From JAOPZW01 sp963806015 (GTDB lineage Bacteria > Actinomycetota > Thermoleophilia > Solirubrobacterales > Solirubrobacteraceae), in the NCBI GenBank assembly GCA_963806015.1, contig CAWDWM010000002.1, positions 1 through 64,000 on the forward strand: a stretch of DNA of 64,000 bases, given 5' to 3'. Under the pieces are notes generated by a model. The model saw only the letters and a list, made by a program, of their open reading frames with translations. It searched no databases and had not been told where the DNA came from. Each line of letters opens with the position of its first letter. Positions within the stretch are counted from its first letter, which is position 1. Below, one piece after another: positions 33,802 through 42,902 of this stretch. The position numbers were made by a program, and so were the translations under genes.

Positions 33802-35094
33802 CTATCCGGGGTCCAGCTCGAACACGATGCCGGCGATCTCGACGTCGTCGCCCGCCTCGAAGCCCGCCGCCTCCAGGGCGCGCATGACGCCCATGCGGTG
33901 CAGGCGGTGCTCGATGTGCGCGAGCGCCTCCTCGTTGTCGAGGTCGAAGCGCGCCACCAGCCGCTCGACCGGCACGCCGCTGACGCGGAAGGCCCCGTCC
34001 CCCACCGGGTCCACCCGCCACCCGCGGTCGGCGGCCGGGCGGAAGACGCGATGCTCGGCGAGCTCCTCCTCTGCGGCCAGCGCGGCAGCCGGGTGCGGCG
34101 CCTCGACCGGGACGCGGCGCAGGAGCTCGTGCGCGAGCTCGTCGAGGCCGGCGCGCGTGGCGCTGGAGGTCACCAGCACGGGCACGCCGTCGCCCAGCCG
34201 CTCGCGCCAGGCGGCGGCGGCCTGCTCCGCCGCCTCCGGCGTGACCAGGTCGGCCTTGGACAGCGCGAGCACGCGCGGCAGCGCGGCCAGCCGCGGGTCG
34301 TGGGCGGCGAGCTCGTGCTCGATCGTCTCCCAGTTGGCCTGCGGGTCGGAGCCGTCGAGCGGCGCCAGGTCGAGCACGTGCACGAGCAGCCGCGTGCGCT
34401 CGACGTGCGCCAGGAAGTCGTGGCCGAGCCCGGCGCCGTCGCTGGCGCCCTCGATCAGCCCCGGGATGTCGGCCAGCACGAGCTGGCGCTCGTCGGAGTC
34501 CAGCGTGCCGAGGCCGGGCTCGAGTGTGGTGAACGGGTAGTCGGCCACCTTGGGCGCGGCGCGCGTCAGGCGCGAGAGCAGCGACGACTTGCCCGCGTTG
34601 GGCAGCCCCACGAGGCCGACGTCGGCCAGCAGCTTGAGCTGCAGCTCGACCCAGCCCTCGTCGCCGGGCAGCCCGCGCTCGGCCAGCTGCGGCGCCTGGC
34701 GGGTGGCGGTCGCGAAGCGCTTGTTGCCGCGCCCGCCGTGGCCGCCGCGGGCGAGCACGACGCGCCCGCCCGGCACCACGAGGTCGTACTCGGTGCCGTC
34801 CCAGTCGACGACCTGAGTCCCCGGCGGGACGCGCACGACGAGGTCATCGCCGTCGGCGCCGTGGCGCAGCGCGCCCTGGCCGTGGCCGGCGCGCTGGGCC
34901 TTGTAGTGCGCCTTGCGCTTGAAGGACTGCAGGTCGCGCAGCGAGTCGTCGCACAGCAGCACGACGTCGCCGCCGCGGCCGCCGTCGCCGCCGTCGGGCC
35001 CGCCGCGCGGCACGTGGGCCTCGCGGCGAAACGAACGGCAGCCATCACCGCCGCCGCCTCCCTGCACGAAGATGCGCGCTTTGTCGAAGAGCAT
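33802..35094 (-). CDS. obg: GTPase Obg/CgtA
   Basis: 430 residues. N-terminal Obg domain with glycine-rich loops (FVQGGGGGDGCRSF, PRGGPDGGDGG), GTPase domain with GLPNAGKSSLL (G1) and LADIPGLIEGASDGAGLG (G3), and a C-terminal OCT domain (DPVGDGAFRVSGVPVERLVA). It acts in 50S ribosome assembly and stress control. The ATG at 35094 starts MLFDKARIFV. In many actinobacteria obg follows rpmA directly; here three other genes intervene. Confidence 0.97.
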   Translation of the reverse strand: MLFDKARIFVQGGGGGDGCRSFRREAHVPRGGPDGGDGGRGGDVVLLCDDSLRDLQSFKRKAHYKAQRAGHGQGALRHGADGDDLVVRVPPGTQVVDWDGTEYDLVVPGGRVVLARGGHGGRGNKRFATATRQAPQLAERGLPGDEGWVELQLKLLADVGLVGLPNAGKSSLLSRLTRAAPKVADYPFTTLEPGLGTLDSDERQLVLADIPGLIEGASDGAGLGHDFLAHVERTRLLVHVLDLAPLDGSDPQANWETIEHELAAHDPRLAALPRVLALSKADLVTPEAAEQAAAAWRERLGDGVPVLVTSSATRAGLDELAHELLRRVPVEAPHPAAALAAEEELAEHRVFRPAADRGWRVDPVGDGAFRVSGVPVERLVARFDLDNEEALAHIEHRLHRMGVMRALEAAGFEAGDDVEIAGIVFELDPG

Positions 35095-35124
35095 GCACGC
35101 CCCATCGTAGAAAGGACGCACCCC

Positions 35125-35817
35125 ATGACCGACGACGACAAGGTCCTGCTCATCACCGGCGCGAGCTCGGGCATCGGCGCCGCAACCGCCCGCCACGCCG
35201 CCCAGGCGGGCTTCCGGCTCGTGCTCGCCGCCCGCTCGGTGGACAAGCTGCAGGCGCTGGCCGACGAGCTGGGCGGCGAGAAGCGCGCGCTGGCGGTGCG
35301 CTGCGACGTCACGGAGTTCGCCGAGCAGGAGGCGCTCGTGGCGGCCACGCTCGAGCGCTACGGGCGCCTCGACGTCGCCTTCGCCAACGCCGGCTTCGGC
35401 GCCGCGCGCGGCTTCCTGGAGGACTCGACCGAGCACTGGCGCGAGATGGTGCTCACCAACGTGCTCGGCGCGGCCTACACCATCCGCGCCACGCTGCCCG
35501 CCCTGAAGGACTCGACCGGCCACATCCTGCTCACCGGCTCGGTTGCCGGCCGGCGCGCGATCCCGGGCAGCCTCTACTCCTCCACCAAGTGGGCGATCAC
35601 GGGCATGGGCGAGTCGCTGCGCCAGGACGTCGACGGCACCGGCGTCCGCGTCACCGTGATCGAGCCCGGCATGGTCGACACGCCGTTCTTCGACAACCCC
35701 GGCGAGGGGCGCCTGCAGGCCGACGACATCGCCCGCGCGGTGATGTTCGCGATCGAGCAGCCCCCGCACGTCGACGTCAACGAGATCCTCATACGGCCCA
35801 CGGCGCAGTCGGGGTAG
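35125..35817 (+). CDS. Short-chain dehydrogenase/reductase (SDR)
   Basis: 230 residues, classical SDR fold: ITGASSGIGAATA (cofactor loop), FANAGFG (NAG motif), catalytic Ser in LLTGSVAGRR, then YSSTKWAITG (YxxxK). It is an NAD(P)H-dependent oxidoreductase of unknown substrate. AAAGGA 8 bases before the ATG supports the start at 35125. It is on the strand opposite to the surrounding housekeeping genes and is divergent from obg, with 30 bases between the starts. Confidence 0.92.
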   Translation: MTDDDKVLLITGASSGIGAATARHAAQAGFRLVLAARSVDKLQALADELGGEKRALAVRCDVTEFAEQEALVAATLERYGRLDVAFANAGFGAARGFLEDSTEHWREMVLTNVLGAAYTIRATLPALKDSTGHILLTGSVAGRRAIPGSLYSSTKWAITGMGESLRQDVDGTGVRVTVIEPGMVDTPFFDNPGEGRLQADDIARAVMFAIEQPPHVDVNEILIRPTAQSG

Positions 35818-35826
35818 CCTCGACGC

Positions 35827-36042
35827 ATGGGACGTTTCGAGCGATCACAGCATGGTGGCGGCCAGGCCGACCCACAGGAGGCGCTGCGGCGCGCGCGCGA
35901 GGCCGTCGCGCGCGAGCAGGCGCGGGAACAGGAGGTTGTCGAGGGAGGCGAGCCGCCCGACGACCGCGAGGACCAACTCGAGCGCGTGGAGGACGCGCTG
36001 CGCGACCACGACAGGCACTCCGAGCGCGAGGGCGACGGCTAG
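35827..36042 (+). CDS. Possible small charged coiled-coil protein (weak)
   Basis: 71 residues, mostly Glu, Arg, Gln and Ala in a helical, coiled-coil-like pattern (EALRRAREAVAREQAREQE). It starts 9 bases after the SDR stop and its stop overlaps the stop of the esterase gene by 4 bases. The opposite strand (36018-35845, GTG start) would instead encode a 57-residue hydrophobic peptide with an even stronger third-position G/C bias, so the coding strand is uncertain. No family was recognised. Confidence 0.3.
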   Translation: MGRFERSQHGGGQADPQEALRRAREAVAREQAREQEVVEGGEPPDDREDQLERVEDALRDHDRHSEREGDG

Positions 36043-36935
36043 ACGCGCCCGGAGCGCTCCCGCTGCGGCGCGTGGGCGTGCACGAACGCGGCGATCTGGT
36101 CGCCGAGCAGGCGGTCGTCCGTGTTGAGGTGGAACACCTCGGTGAAGTGGTTGTGGCCGGCGACGTAGACGAGGTGGGGCACGCGGCCGCCGCGCTCGTA
36201 GAGCGCGTTGAAGGCGATCGCCGCCTGCTGATGTGAGACCGGAGGATCGTGCTCGGCCACGGCGATCAGCACGGGCAGCTGCGAGTCGGCCGTGCCCGCC
36301 AGCGGCGACGCGGCCTCCCAGCCCGAGCGATCGCCGAAGTACGGGCCGAGCACCGCCTCGTCGTCGAAGGACGGCAGGTCGTAGGCGCCCGACAACAGCA
36401 CCAGGCCGCGGACGCCGGGCTCGCCGTCGGGATGCAGCTGCGTCAGTGCCGCGTAGCTCGCGATGTGCGTGGCCCCCGCCGAAGAGCCGATCAGCACGAT
36501 GCGGTCGGGGTCGCCGCCGTGCTCGGCGACGTTCGCGCGCAGCCACGCCACCGCGGCGGCGACGTCCTGCGCGCCCGCGGGCCAGCGATGCTCGGGCGCG
36601 AGGCGGTAGTTCATGGTCACCCCGACCATGCCCGACCGGCACGCCCACAGGCCGACGTTCTCGTTGTGCGGCGTGCCGGGCGTGGACTTGTCCCCGCGGA
36701 CGAAGCCGCCGCCGTGGACGAAGAGGATCACCGGCCGATCACGCGATCCGGGCGCGGCGAACAGGTCGAGACGATGGCGCTCGTGCGGGCCATAGGCGAC
36801 GTCGCGCGCGAGCACGACGCCATCGTACGGGGGCTGCTCGTGCGCGTCGGCGTAGATCGCGCGCGAGGCGTCGAGCGTCTGCGGGCTCACGACGTCGCCG
36901 ATCGCCGCGATGGCGCTGGCGACGTCGCGATCCAC
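36039..36935 (-). CDS. Alpha/beta-hydrolase esterase (HSL family-like)
   Basis: 298 residues. FVHGGGFVRGD gives the HGGG oxyanion motif of hormone-sensitive-lipase-like esterases, LIGSSAGATHIA the nucleophile elbow (GxSxG), and AEHDPPVS plus GHNHFTEV the acid and histidine of the triad. It probably hydrolyses short-chain esters; substrate unknown. GTG at 36935 is used. It lies 4 bases downstream of the rpmA stop, so it may be read from the rplU-rpmA transcript. Confidence 0.85.
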   Translation of the reverse strand: MDRDVASAIAAIGDVVSPQTLDASRAIYADAHEQPPYDGVVLARDVAYGPHERHRLDLFAAPGSRDRPVILFVHGGGFVRGDKSTPGTPHNENVGLWACRSGMVGVTMNYRLAPEHRWPAGAQDVAAAVAWLRANVAEHGGDPDRIVLIGSSAGATHIASYAALTQLHPDGEPGVRGLVLLSGAYDLPSFDDEAVLGPYFGDRSGWEAASPLAGTADSQLPVLIAVAEHDPPVSHQQAAIAFNALYERGGRVPHLVYVAGHNHFTEVFHLNTDDRLLGDQIAAFVHAHAPQRERSGRV

Positions 36936-36939
36936 CGCC

Positions 36940-37200
36940 TTACTCGGCGGCGTCGGGGAGGATCGAGATCACGCGGCCGCGCCGGCCCTCGGCGAACTGC
37001 ACCGTGCCGGCGGCGCGGGCGAACAGCGTGTCGTCGCGGCCGATGCCGACGCCCTCGCCGGGCTTGAAGACCGTGCCGCGCTGGCGGACGATGATCTCGC
37101 CGCCGGTGACGACCTCGCCGGCGAACACCTTCACGCCGAGGCGCTTGGCGTTCGAGTCGCGGCCGTTGCGGGAGGAGCCGAGGCCCTTCTTGTGTGCCAT
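36940..37200 (-). CDS. rpmA: 50S ribosomal protein L27
   Basis: 86 residues: MAHKKGLGSSRNGRDSNAK at the N-terminus and GGEIIVRQRGTVFKPGEGVG are characteristic of bL27. It lies near the peptidyl-transferase centre. The start overlaps the rplU stop by one base (TAATG). There is no N-terminal extension requiring cleavage, unlike in Firmicutes. Confidence 0.97.
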   Translation of the reverse strand: MAHKKGLGSSRNGRDSNAKRLGVKVFAGEVVTGGEIIVRQRGTVFKPGEGVGIGRDDTLFARAAGTVQFAEGRRGRVISILPDAAE

Positions 37201-37559
37201 TACTCGTCGTCCTCCTTCGGCTCGTCGGCCTTCGCGGCCGGCGGCTTGCGCGTGAGCTGCTTGATCTCGGTGACCTCGATGCGCGTCAGCTCCTGGCGGT
37301 GGCCGGTGCGCCTGCGATAGCCCCGCTTGGGCTTGAACTTGAACACGCGCAGCTTCTCGCCGCGCAGATGCTCGACGATCTTCGCGTCGACCTTCACCTT
37401 GGCCAGGCCGTCGGAGTCGAAGACGACGTCATCGGAGCGGAAGAGGATCGGCTCCAGCGACACCGTGGCGCCGGCGTCGTCGGGCAGCCGCTCGACGAGC
37501 AGGGTCTGGCCCTTCTCGACGCGGTACTGCTTGCCACCGGTCTTGACGATCGCGTACAT
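37200..37559 (-). CDS. rplU: 50S ribosomal protein L21
   Basis: 119 residues: MYAIVKTGGKQYRVEKGQTL and KFKPKRGYRRRTGHRQELT identify bL21, which contacts 23S rRNA. The C-terminus has an acidic/lysine tail (AKADEPKEDDE) beyond the normal 103-residue length. It follows rng by 8 bases and precedes rpmA. Confidence 0.97.
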   Translation of the reverse strand: MYAIVKTGGKQYRVEKGQTLLVERLPDDAGATVSLEPILFRSDDVVFDSDGLAKVKVDAKIVEHLRGEKLRVFKFKPKRGYRRRTGHRQELTRIEVTEIKQLTRKPPAAKADEPKEDDE

Positions 37560-37567
37560 GTCCAGTC

Positions 37568-39637
37568 TCAGTCTGAGGTCGCTTCCGCCTTGGCAGCGGA
37601 ACGGCGCCGTCCGCCTCTGCGGCCGCGGCGCCGAGGAGTGGATTCTACGTCATCGCCGTCGGAGGCCGCCTTGTCCTCGGTGGACGCGGCCTCCTCGTCG
37701 GCCTTCGCCTCGGCCTTGGGCGCGGACTTCGGACGCGTCGTGCGGACCCGCTTCTTGGGCGCGGGCTTCTCGTCGTCGTCCTTGGCGGCGGCCTTCGCGG
37801 CGGGCTTCGCCGCCGCCTTCACCGCCGGCTTGGCCGCGGACTTCGGCGGGGCTCCGTTGCCCGACCGGGGCTGGTCGTCGACGAGCACCGCGGTGGCCGA
37901 CGAGCGCCCGGCCTCCTCGATGCGCACCAGGCGCTTCTCGCCCACGTGGGGGCCGCCGTTGGTGACCGAGATGATGTAGCCGTCGACCTTGGCCACGGCG
38001 TCGTCGACCGCGTACATGTGCGGCTCGACGATGGTGACGAGCACCTCGTCGCCCGCCCGGAAGGGGATCGCCTGCTCGCGCACGTCCTCGTCGGAGCCCT
38101 CGAGCACGATGTCGAAGTGGTCGTGGGGCAGCCCCTCCGAGCCGGTGAAGTGGAAGTGGCGGCCGGTCTCGGCCTCCAGCGCATGCAGCACGCGCGACTG
38201 GTTGCCCGTGAACTGCGAGCTCACGTGCGGGTGCATGCGGATGAGGAAGGCCTCGATCTTGCGCGGGGCGCGCGCGGCCAGCTCGCGCAGGCGGCGCTCG
38301 AACTCGATGGCGATCGTCTCCTCGGAGAGCACCACGCCGTCGCCGTGACAGACCGGGCAGGCCCGGGTCATGATCTCGCGCACGCCCTCGGTCACGTTCT
38401 GGCGCGTCATCTCGACCAGGCCGAGCTTGGAGATCTCCGCGGTGAAGGTCTTGGTGCGGTCCTCGTCGAGCGTCTTGCGCAGCGTCTTGAGCACCGCGTC
38501 GCGGTTGCGCGCCCGCGCCATGTCGATGAAGTCGATGACGATGATGCCGCCGATGTCGCGCAGGCGCAGCTCGTTGACCACCGCCTCGGCGGCCTCGAGG
38601 TTGGTCCGCGTGATCGTGTCCTCCAGGCGCGCCTGCTTGCCGCGCCCGACGAACGAGCCCGAGTTGACGTCGATGACCGTCAGCGCCTCGGCGTAGTCGA
38701 TCATCAGGTAGCCGCCGGAGGGCAGGTCGACGCGGCGCGAGATGAGGCCCTTGATGACGTCCTCGACGCCGTAGGCCTCGAACAGCGGCGTGGAGTCCTG
38801 GTAGAGCTCGACGCGGTCGACCAGCTCGGGCGCCGTGCGCGTGAAGAACGACACCAGCCGGTGGTACTGCTTCTCGTCGTCGACGAGCGCGCGCTCGAAG
38901 TCGGCCGAGAAGATGTCGCGCACCACGCGGACCGAGAGGTCGGCCTCCTGGAAGACGAGCTCGGGCGCGGTGGCCTCGGCCACGCGCTTCTGCAGGACCT
39001 CGTGGAGCTTGAAGAGGTACTGCAACTCGCGCTCGAAGTCCTCGCGCTTGGCGCCCGAGGCGGCCGTCCGGACGATCGCGCCGCCGCCCTGCAGGTCGAG
39101 CCCGCGGGCCTCGCGGCGCAGGCGCTCGCGCTCGTTGTCGTCCAGGCGCTTGGAGACGCCGACGCCCTCGCCGGTCGGCGTGTAGACCATGTAGCGCCCC
39201 GCGATGGTGAGGTCCATCGACAGGCGCGCGCCCTTGGTCTTCAGCGGGTCCTTGACGACCTGCACGACGATCTCCTGCCCGGGCTTGAGCAGGTCGCCGA
39301 TCTTCTTGCCGCCCTCCTTGCCGCGACCGCGGCGGGGGGTCTCGACGCCGGGCAGCACGATCTCGTCGACGTGCAGGAAGCCGTTCTTGTCGAGGCCGAT
39401 GTCGACGAAGGCGGCCTCGAGGCCGGGCAGGACGTTGTCGACCTTGCCCTTGTAGATGTTGCCCACGATGGAGCGGTTGCCGCGGCGCTCGAAGTAGAGC
39501 TCCGCGACGCGATAGCCGGCGGCGGGGTTCTTCCCCCGCCGGCCCCCGGACTTGGCGGCGCCGGGTGTGCCTGTGGATTCGAGCAGCGCGACGCGGGTCT
39601 CCCCACGGTCAACACTGACGAGTACTTGCTTTTTCAA
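37568..39637 (-). CDS. rng: Ribonuclease E/G family protein
   Basis: 689 residues. S1-like N-terminal region (GNIYKGKVDNVLPGLEAAFV, DIGLDKNGFLHVDE), catalytic RNase E/G domain with two acidic clusters (ALTVIDVNSGSF, GGIIVIDFIDMA), and a zinc-link CPVCHG near 440. The last 120 residues are a Lys/Ala/Glu-rich disordered tail that may dock partners. It processes rRNA and degrades mRNA. Start is TTG at 39637, supported by an AGGAGA site 5 bases upstream. The same DNA could be called rne; the short tail favours G-type. Confidence 0.93.
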   Translation of the reverse strand: MKKQVLVSVDRGETRVALLESTGTPGAAKSGGRRGKNPAAGYRVAELYFERRGNRSIVGNIYKGKVDNVLPGLEAAFVDIGLDKNGFLHVDEIVLPGVETPRRGRGKEGGKKIGDLLKPGQEIVVQVVKDPLKTKGARLSMDLTIAGRYMVYTPTGEGVGVSKRLDDNERERLRREARGLDLQGGGAIVRTAASGAKREDFERELQYLFKLHEVLQKRVAEATAPELVFQEADLSVRVVRDIFSADFERALVDDEKQYHRLVSFFTRTAPELVDRVELYQDSTPLFEAYGVEDVIKGLISRRVDLPSGGYLMIDYAEALTVIDVNSGSFVGRGKQARLEDTITRTNLEAAEAVVNELRLRDIGGIIVIDFIDMARARNRDAVLKTLRKTLDEDRTKTFTAEISKLGLVEMTRQNVTEGVREIMTRACPVCHGDGVVLSEETIAIEFERRLRELAARAPRKIEAFLIRMHPHVSSQFTGNQSRVLHALEAETGRHFHFTGSEGLPHDHFDIVLEGSDEDVREQAIPFRAGDEVLVTIVEPHMYAVDDAVAKVDGYIISVTNGGPHVGEKRLVRIEEAGRSSATAVLVDDQPRSGNGAPPKSAAKPAVKAAAKPAAKAAAKDDDEKPAPKKRVRTTRPKSAPKAEAKADEEAASTEDKAASDGDDVESTPRRRGRRGGRRRSAAKAEATSD

Positions 39638-39646
39638 GAGGTTCTC

Positions 39647-40855
39647 CTAGAGAGCCAGGACGCGGCCCTTGGTGGCGGCCGATGCGCGCCCTTGCGCGTA
39701 GATCGACTGCAAGAGGCCGACGGCCAGGAAGGTTGTGAGCACCGACGAGCCGCCGTAGGAAAGGAGCGGCAGGGGGATGCCCGTGATGGGCATGATGCCA
39801 ATGGTCATGCCCACGTTGATGAAGACTTGAAAGAGGAGCATAGACACGACGCCGCCGGCGATTAACGCGCCGAACAGGTTCTTGGCGATCGTGAGGATGC
39901 GCAGCCCCCTCCAGATGAGCAGCGCGTACATCGAGAGGATGAGCGCGGCGCCGATGAAGCCCCAACGCTCGCCCACGACGGCGAACACGAAGTCGGTGTG
40001 GTGCTCAGGCAGGAAGTTGTACTTCGTCTGCGTCGCGCGATCGCCTCTTCCGGTCTTCTCACCGGAGCCGATGGCGATGCGCGACTGGTTCTGCTGATAG
40101 CCCTGCTTGGCCGGGTTGTCGGTCGGGTTCAGAAAGGCCGTGAGGCGGTCCTTCTGGTAGCCGTGCAGGACGGTCACGCCGACCTTCGGCGCGACGACGA
40201 GGGTGAAGGTGATGGCCACCGCGAACAGCGCGAAGAGCGCGGCGAAGTGCCGCCAGCTGGTGCCCGCCACGAAGAGCACCGCGAGGCCGACGACGATGTA
40301 GACCAGGCCGGAGCCGAGGTCGGGCTGCGCGATCACCAGCGCCGCCGGGATCAGCGTCAGCAGCATGACCCGGACGGTGGTGTCGCGGTTGTGCAGCGCG
40401 CGCGGGCGGTCGACCACGAAGGCCGACAACGCAACGACGAGCAGAACCTTGCCCAGCTCGGAGGCCTGGAAGGAGAAGAAGCCCAGGTCGATCGCGCGCC
40501 GCGAGCCGCGCGCCACCGAGCCCAGCGCCGAGACGGCGACGATCGAGGTGATGAGCAGCCCGTAGACGACGTACTTGGCGCCGCGCAGCCGCGAGTAGTC
40601 CACGCGCGCCAGCACGACGGCCAGCACGGCGCCGACCACGAAGTAGACCGCCTGGCGGTTGACGTAGTAGTGCGGGTCGCCGGCGATGTCGTCGACCGTC
40701 GCGCCGCTGATGGTGATCAGCGAGGCGACGCACAGGCCGATGACGGCGAGCAGCAGGATCGGGTCGAAGGGCAGGGCCAGCGTCATCGGGCGCGCGCTCG
40801 AGGCGGCGGGGACGTCGTCGACGTCGTGGATGGGCGTGCTGACGGGGGGCGTCAT
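39647..40855 (-). CDS. rodA: Peptidoglycan glycosyltransferase RodA (SEDS family)
   Basis: 402 residues, about ten membrane helices, with SEDS motifs QASELGKVLLVVALSAFV, QPDLGSGLVYIVVGLAVLF and GIPLPLLSYGGSSVLTT. It polymerises lipid II in the elongation complex with PBP2. The ATG at 40855 lies 4 bases after the mrdA stop, so the two partner enzymes are made together. An N-terminal polar stretch of about 20 residues precedes TM1. Confidence 0.96.
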   Translation of the reverse strand: MTPPVSTPIHDVDDVPAASSARPMTLALPFDPILLLAVIGLCVASLITISGATVDDIAGDPHYYVNRQAVYFVVGAVLAVVLARVDYSRLRGAKYVVYGLLITSIVAVSALGSVARGSRRAIDLGFFSFQASELGKVLLVVALSAFVVDRPRALHNRDTTVRVMLLTLIPAALVIAQPDLGSGLVYIVVGLAVLFVAGTSWRHFAALFALFAVAITFTLVVAPKVGVTVLHGYQKDRLTAFLNPTDNPAKQGYQQNQSRIAIGSGEKTGRGDRATQTKYNFLPEHHTDFVFAVVGERWGFIGAALILSMYALLIWRGLRILTIAKNLFGALIAGGVVSMLLFQVFINVGMTIGIMPITGIPLPLLSYGGSSVLTTFLAVGLLQSIYAQGRASAATKGRVLAL

Positions 40856-40859
40856 CGGA

Positions 40860-42902
40860 TCAGAACGTCTTCGACTTGCCCGCGATGTACTTGATCGGCT
40901 GGTGGAACCACTTCGAGACGATCGTGCGCGCCACCGGGGCGGCCGCGTCGGCGCCGAAGCCGCCGTCCTCGATCGTGACCGCGACGACGATCGGGTGCTG
41001 CGGGTCGTTGACGAAGCAGACGTACCAGGACTGGTCGTTGGGGCGGTTGAGCCGCTGGGCGGTGCCGGTCTTGCCGAACACCGGGTAGCGGCTCTGGTTC
41101 CAGCCCTTCCACACGTCGGCCGACGTGCCGTGCAGGGTGCCGTCGTGCAGGCCGTCGAGGATCACCTGGCGCACGGCCGGGTCGATCGTGACGTGCTGGG
41201 CGGCGCCGGGCTCGATGCGCTGCAGCAGCTGGCCGCCGGAGTTCTCCACGGCGGCGCCGAGGTGCGGGCGCACGCGGTGGTTGCCGTTGGCCAGCACCGA
41301 ATAGGCCACCGCCATCTGCAGCGGCGTGGCCTGCAGGTCGCCCTGGCCCACGGCGAGGTTGACCTCGTCGCCCTCCGTCCACGGGCGGTTCTCGCCGTCG
41401 GCGATGCCGCACGGGTGATGCTTCTTCTTGCGGCACGACGCCTCCTCGGCGTTGAGGCGATCGCGCCAGGCGCGGTCGGGCACCGTGCCGCCGAACTCGC
41501 CGGGCGTGTCGATGCCGGTCCGGTGGCCGAGGCCGAGGCGCCGCGCCCACTTCTGCAGCGGCTGGCCCGCGAGGGCGTTCAGGCGCTGGCCCATCGTGTA
41601 GAAGTAGACGTCCGAGGACTTCGACAGCGCGCTCGTCATGTTCACCGGGCCGAGCGCCTCCTTGCCGGCGTTGCACGCCTCCTGGCCCGCGGTCCCGATC
41701 TTGATGCAGCCGTTGTCGTCGATGATGTCGCCCGGCTGCACCACGCCGCTGGTCATCGCGGCCAGCGCGGTGATCGGCTTGAAGGTCGAGCCGGTCGGAT
41801 AGGAGCCGCCGATCGCGCGGTTGAACAGCGGCGCGCCGCCGCTGTCGCCGAACAGGCGATCGGCGGTGGCCTGAGAGAACGGCTTGGAGAGGATCGACGG
41901 GTTGACCGTGGGATAGGAGCCCAGCGCCAGCACGCTGCCGTCGCGGGGGTCGAGCGCCACGAAGCCGCCCGCCGTGCCGGGGCCCGAGTTGATCGTCTGG
42001 TCGAGGTACTTCTCGCCGGTCTGCTGCAGATCGAAGTCCAGGGTGGTGCGCACCGAGCGCCCGGGCACGGGGTTGTGTCCCGGCGCCGAGCTCTTCGGCC
42101 GTCCCAGCGCGTCGATGGTGACCTTGGTCGAGCCGTCCACGCCGCGCAGGTACTGGTCGTAGGCGCGCTCCAGCCCGCCCTGGCCGACCACCGTTCCCTG
42201 CTTGACGCCCTTGAAGCGCTTGAGCTTGAGCTCGGAGTCGTCGATCTCGCCGATGCTGCCCACGAGCTGAGCGGCCAGCGAGTGATGCGGGTAGCGGCGC
42301 AGGAACTTGCGCTCGACGTCGATGCCGGGGAAGCCCTCGGGATGCTCGACCAGGTAGTTGCGCCGCGGGATGTCGACGTCGACCTTGACCGTGACGTTGG
42401 CGTACGGGAGCGTCGCCAGCGACTGCACGACGCGCTCCTGGATCGTCTTGGGCGACATGTTGAGCACGCGCGCCAGGCTCGTGAAGCGCTGGGCGAGGTG
42501 GGCCGTGGCGGGCGGCGGGATCGCGATCAGCGGCCCCTTCTTGCCCTTCGGCCGGCGCGAGCGCGCGGTCACGTGCTGGCCCCACGTCGCGGCCGCATCG
42601 CGCTCGGCCGCGGGCAGGCTCTCGGGATCGAGCTGGACCACCGTGGCGGCGCGGTTCTCGACCAGCACGTTGCCGTTGCGGTCGAGGATGTCGCCGCGCG
42701 GCGCCTGCACGCGCAGCTCGCGCACGCGGTTGTCGCGCGCCTGCTGGAGGTACTGGTCGCCCGAGAGCACCTGCAGGTACCACAGGCGGAAGAAGATGAT
42801 GGCGAAGAGGACGAAGGCGATCCCGCCCAGCACGGCGACGCGCAGCGCCAGCTGCGGCGTGATCGGCGGGCGGCGCTCGTGGATGGGGACGGGATCGATC
42901 AT
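40860..42902 (-). CDS. mrdA: Penicillin-binding protein 2 (class B transpeptidase)
   Basis: 680 residues. One N-terminal membrane helix (about 22-45), a pedestal/dimerisation domain, then the transpeptidase with STFKPITA (active Ser), SSD and KTGTAQRL motifs. It cross-links peptidoglycan during side-wall growth. The start at 42902 overlaps the mreD stop by 4 bases; rodA follows by 4 bases. Confidence 0.96.
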   Translation of the reverse strand: MIDPVPIHERRPPITPQLALRVAVLGGIAFVLFAIIFFRLWYLQVLSGDQYLQQARDNRVRELRVQAPRGDILDRNGNVLVENRAATVVQLDPESLPAAERDAAATWGQHVTARSRRPKGKKGPLIAIPPPATAHLAQRFTSLARVLNMSPKTIQERVVQSLATLPYANVTVKVDVDIPRRNYLVEHPEGFPGIDVERKFLRRYPHHSLAAQLVGSIGEIDDSELKLKRFKGVKQGTVVGQGGLERAYDQYLRGVDGSTKVTIDALGRPKSSAPGHNPVPGRSVRTTLDFDLQQTGEKYLDQTINSGPGTAGGFVALDPRDGSVLALGSYPTVNPSILSKPFSQATADRLFGDSGGAPLFNRAIGGSYPTGSTFKPITALAAMTSGVVQPGDIIDDNGCIKIGTAGQEACNAGKEALGPVNMTSALSKSSDVYFYTMGQRLNALAGQPLQKWARRLGLGHRTGIDTPGEFGGTVPDRAWRDRLNAEEASCRKKKHHPCGIADGENRPWTEGDEVNLAVGQGDLQATPLQMAVAYSVLANGNHRVRPHLGAAVENSGGQLLQRIEPGAAQHVTIDPAVRQVILDGLHDGTLHGTSADVWKGWNQSRYPVFGKTGTAQRLNRPNDQSWYVCFVNDPQHPIVVAVTIEDGGFGADAAAPVARTIVSKWFHQPIKYIAGKSKTF

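Noticed and set aside
37946..39865. Long plus-strand frame of about 640 residues
   Set aside because: It is the antisense of rng, rich in Leu/Val/Glu/Arg with no domains.
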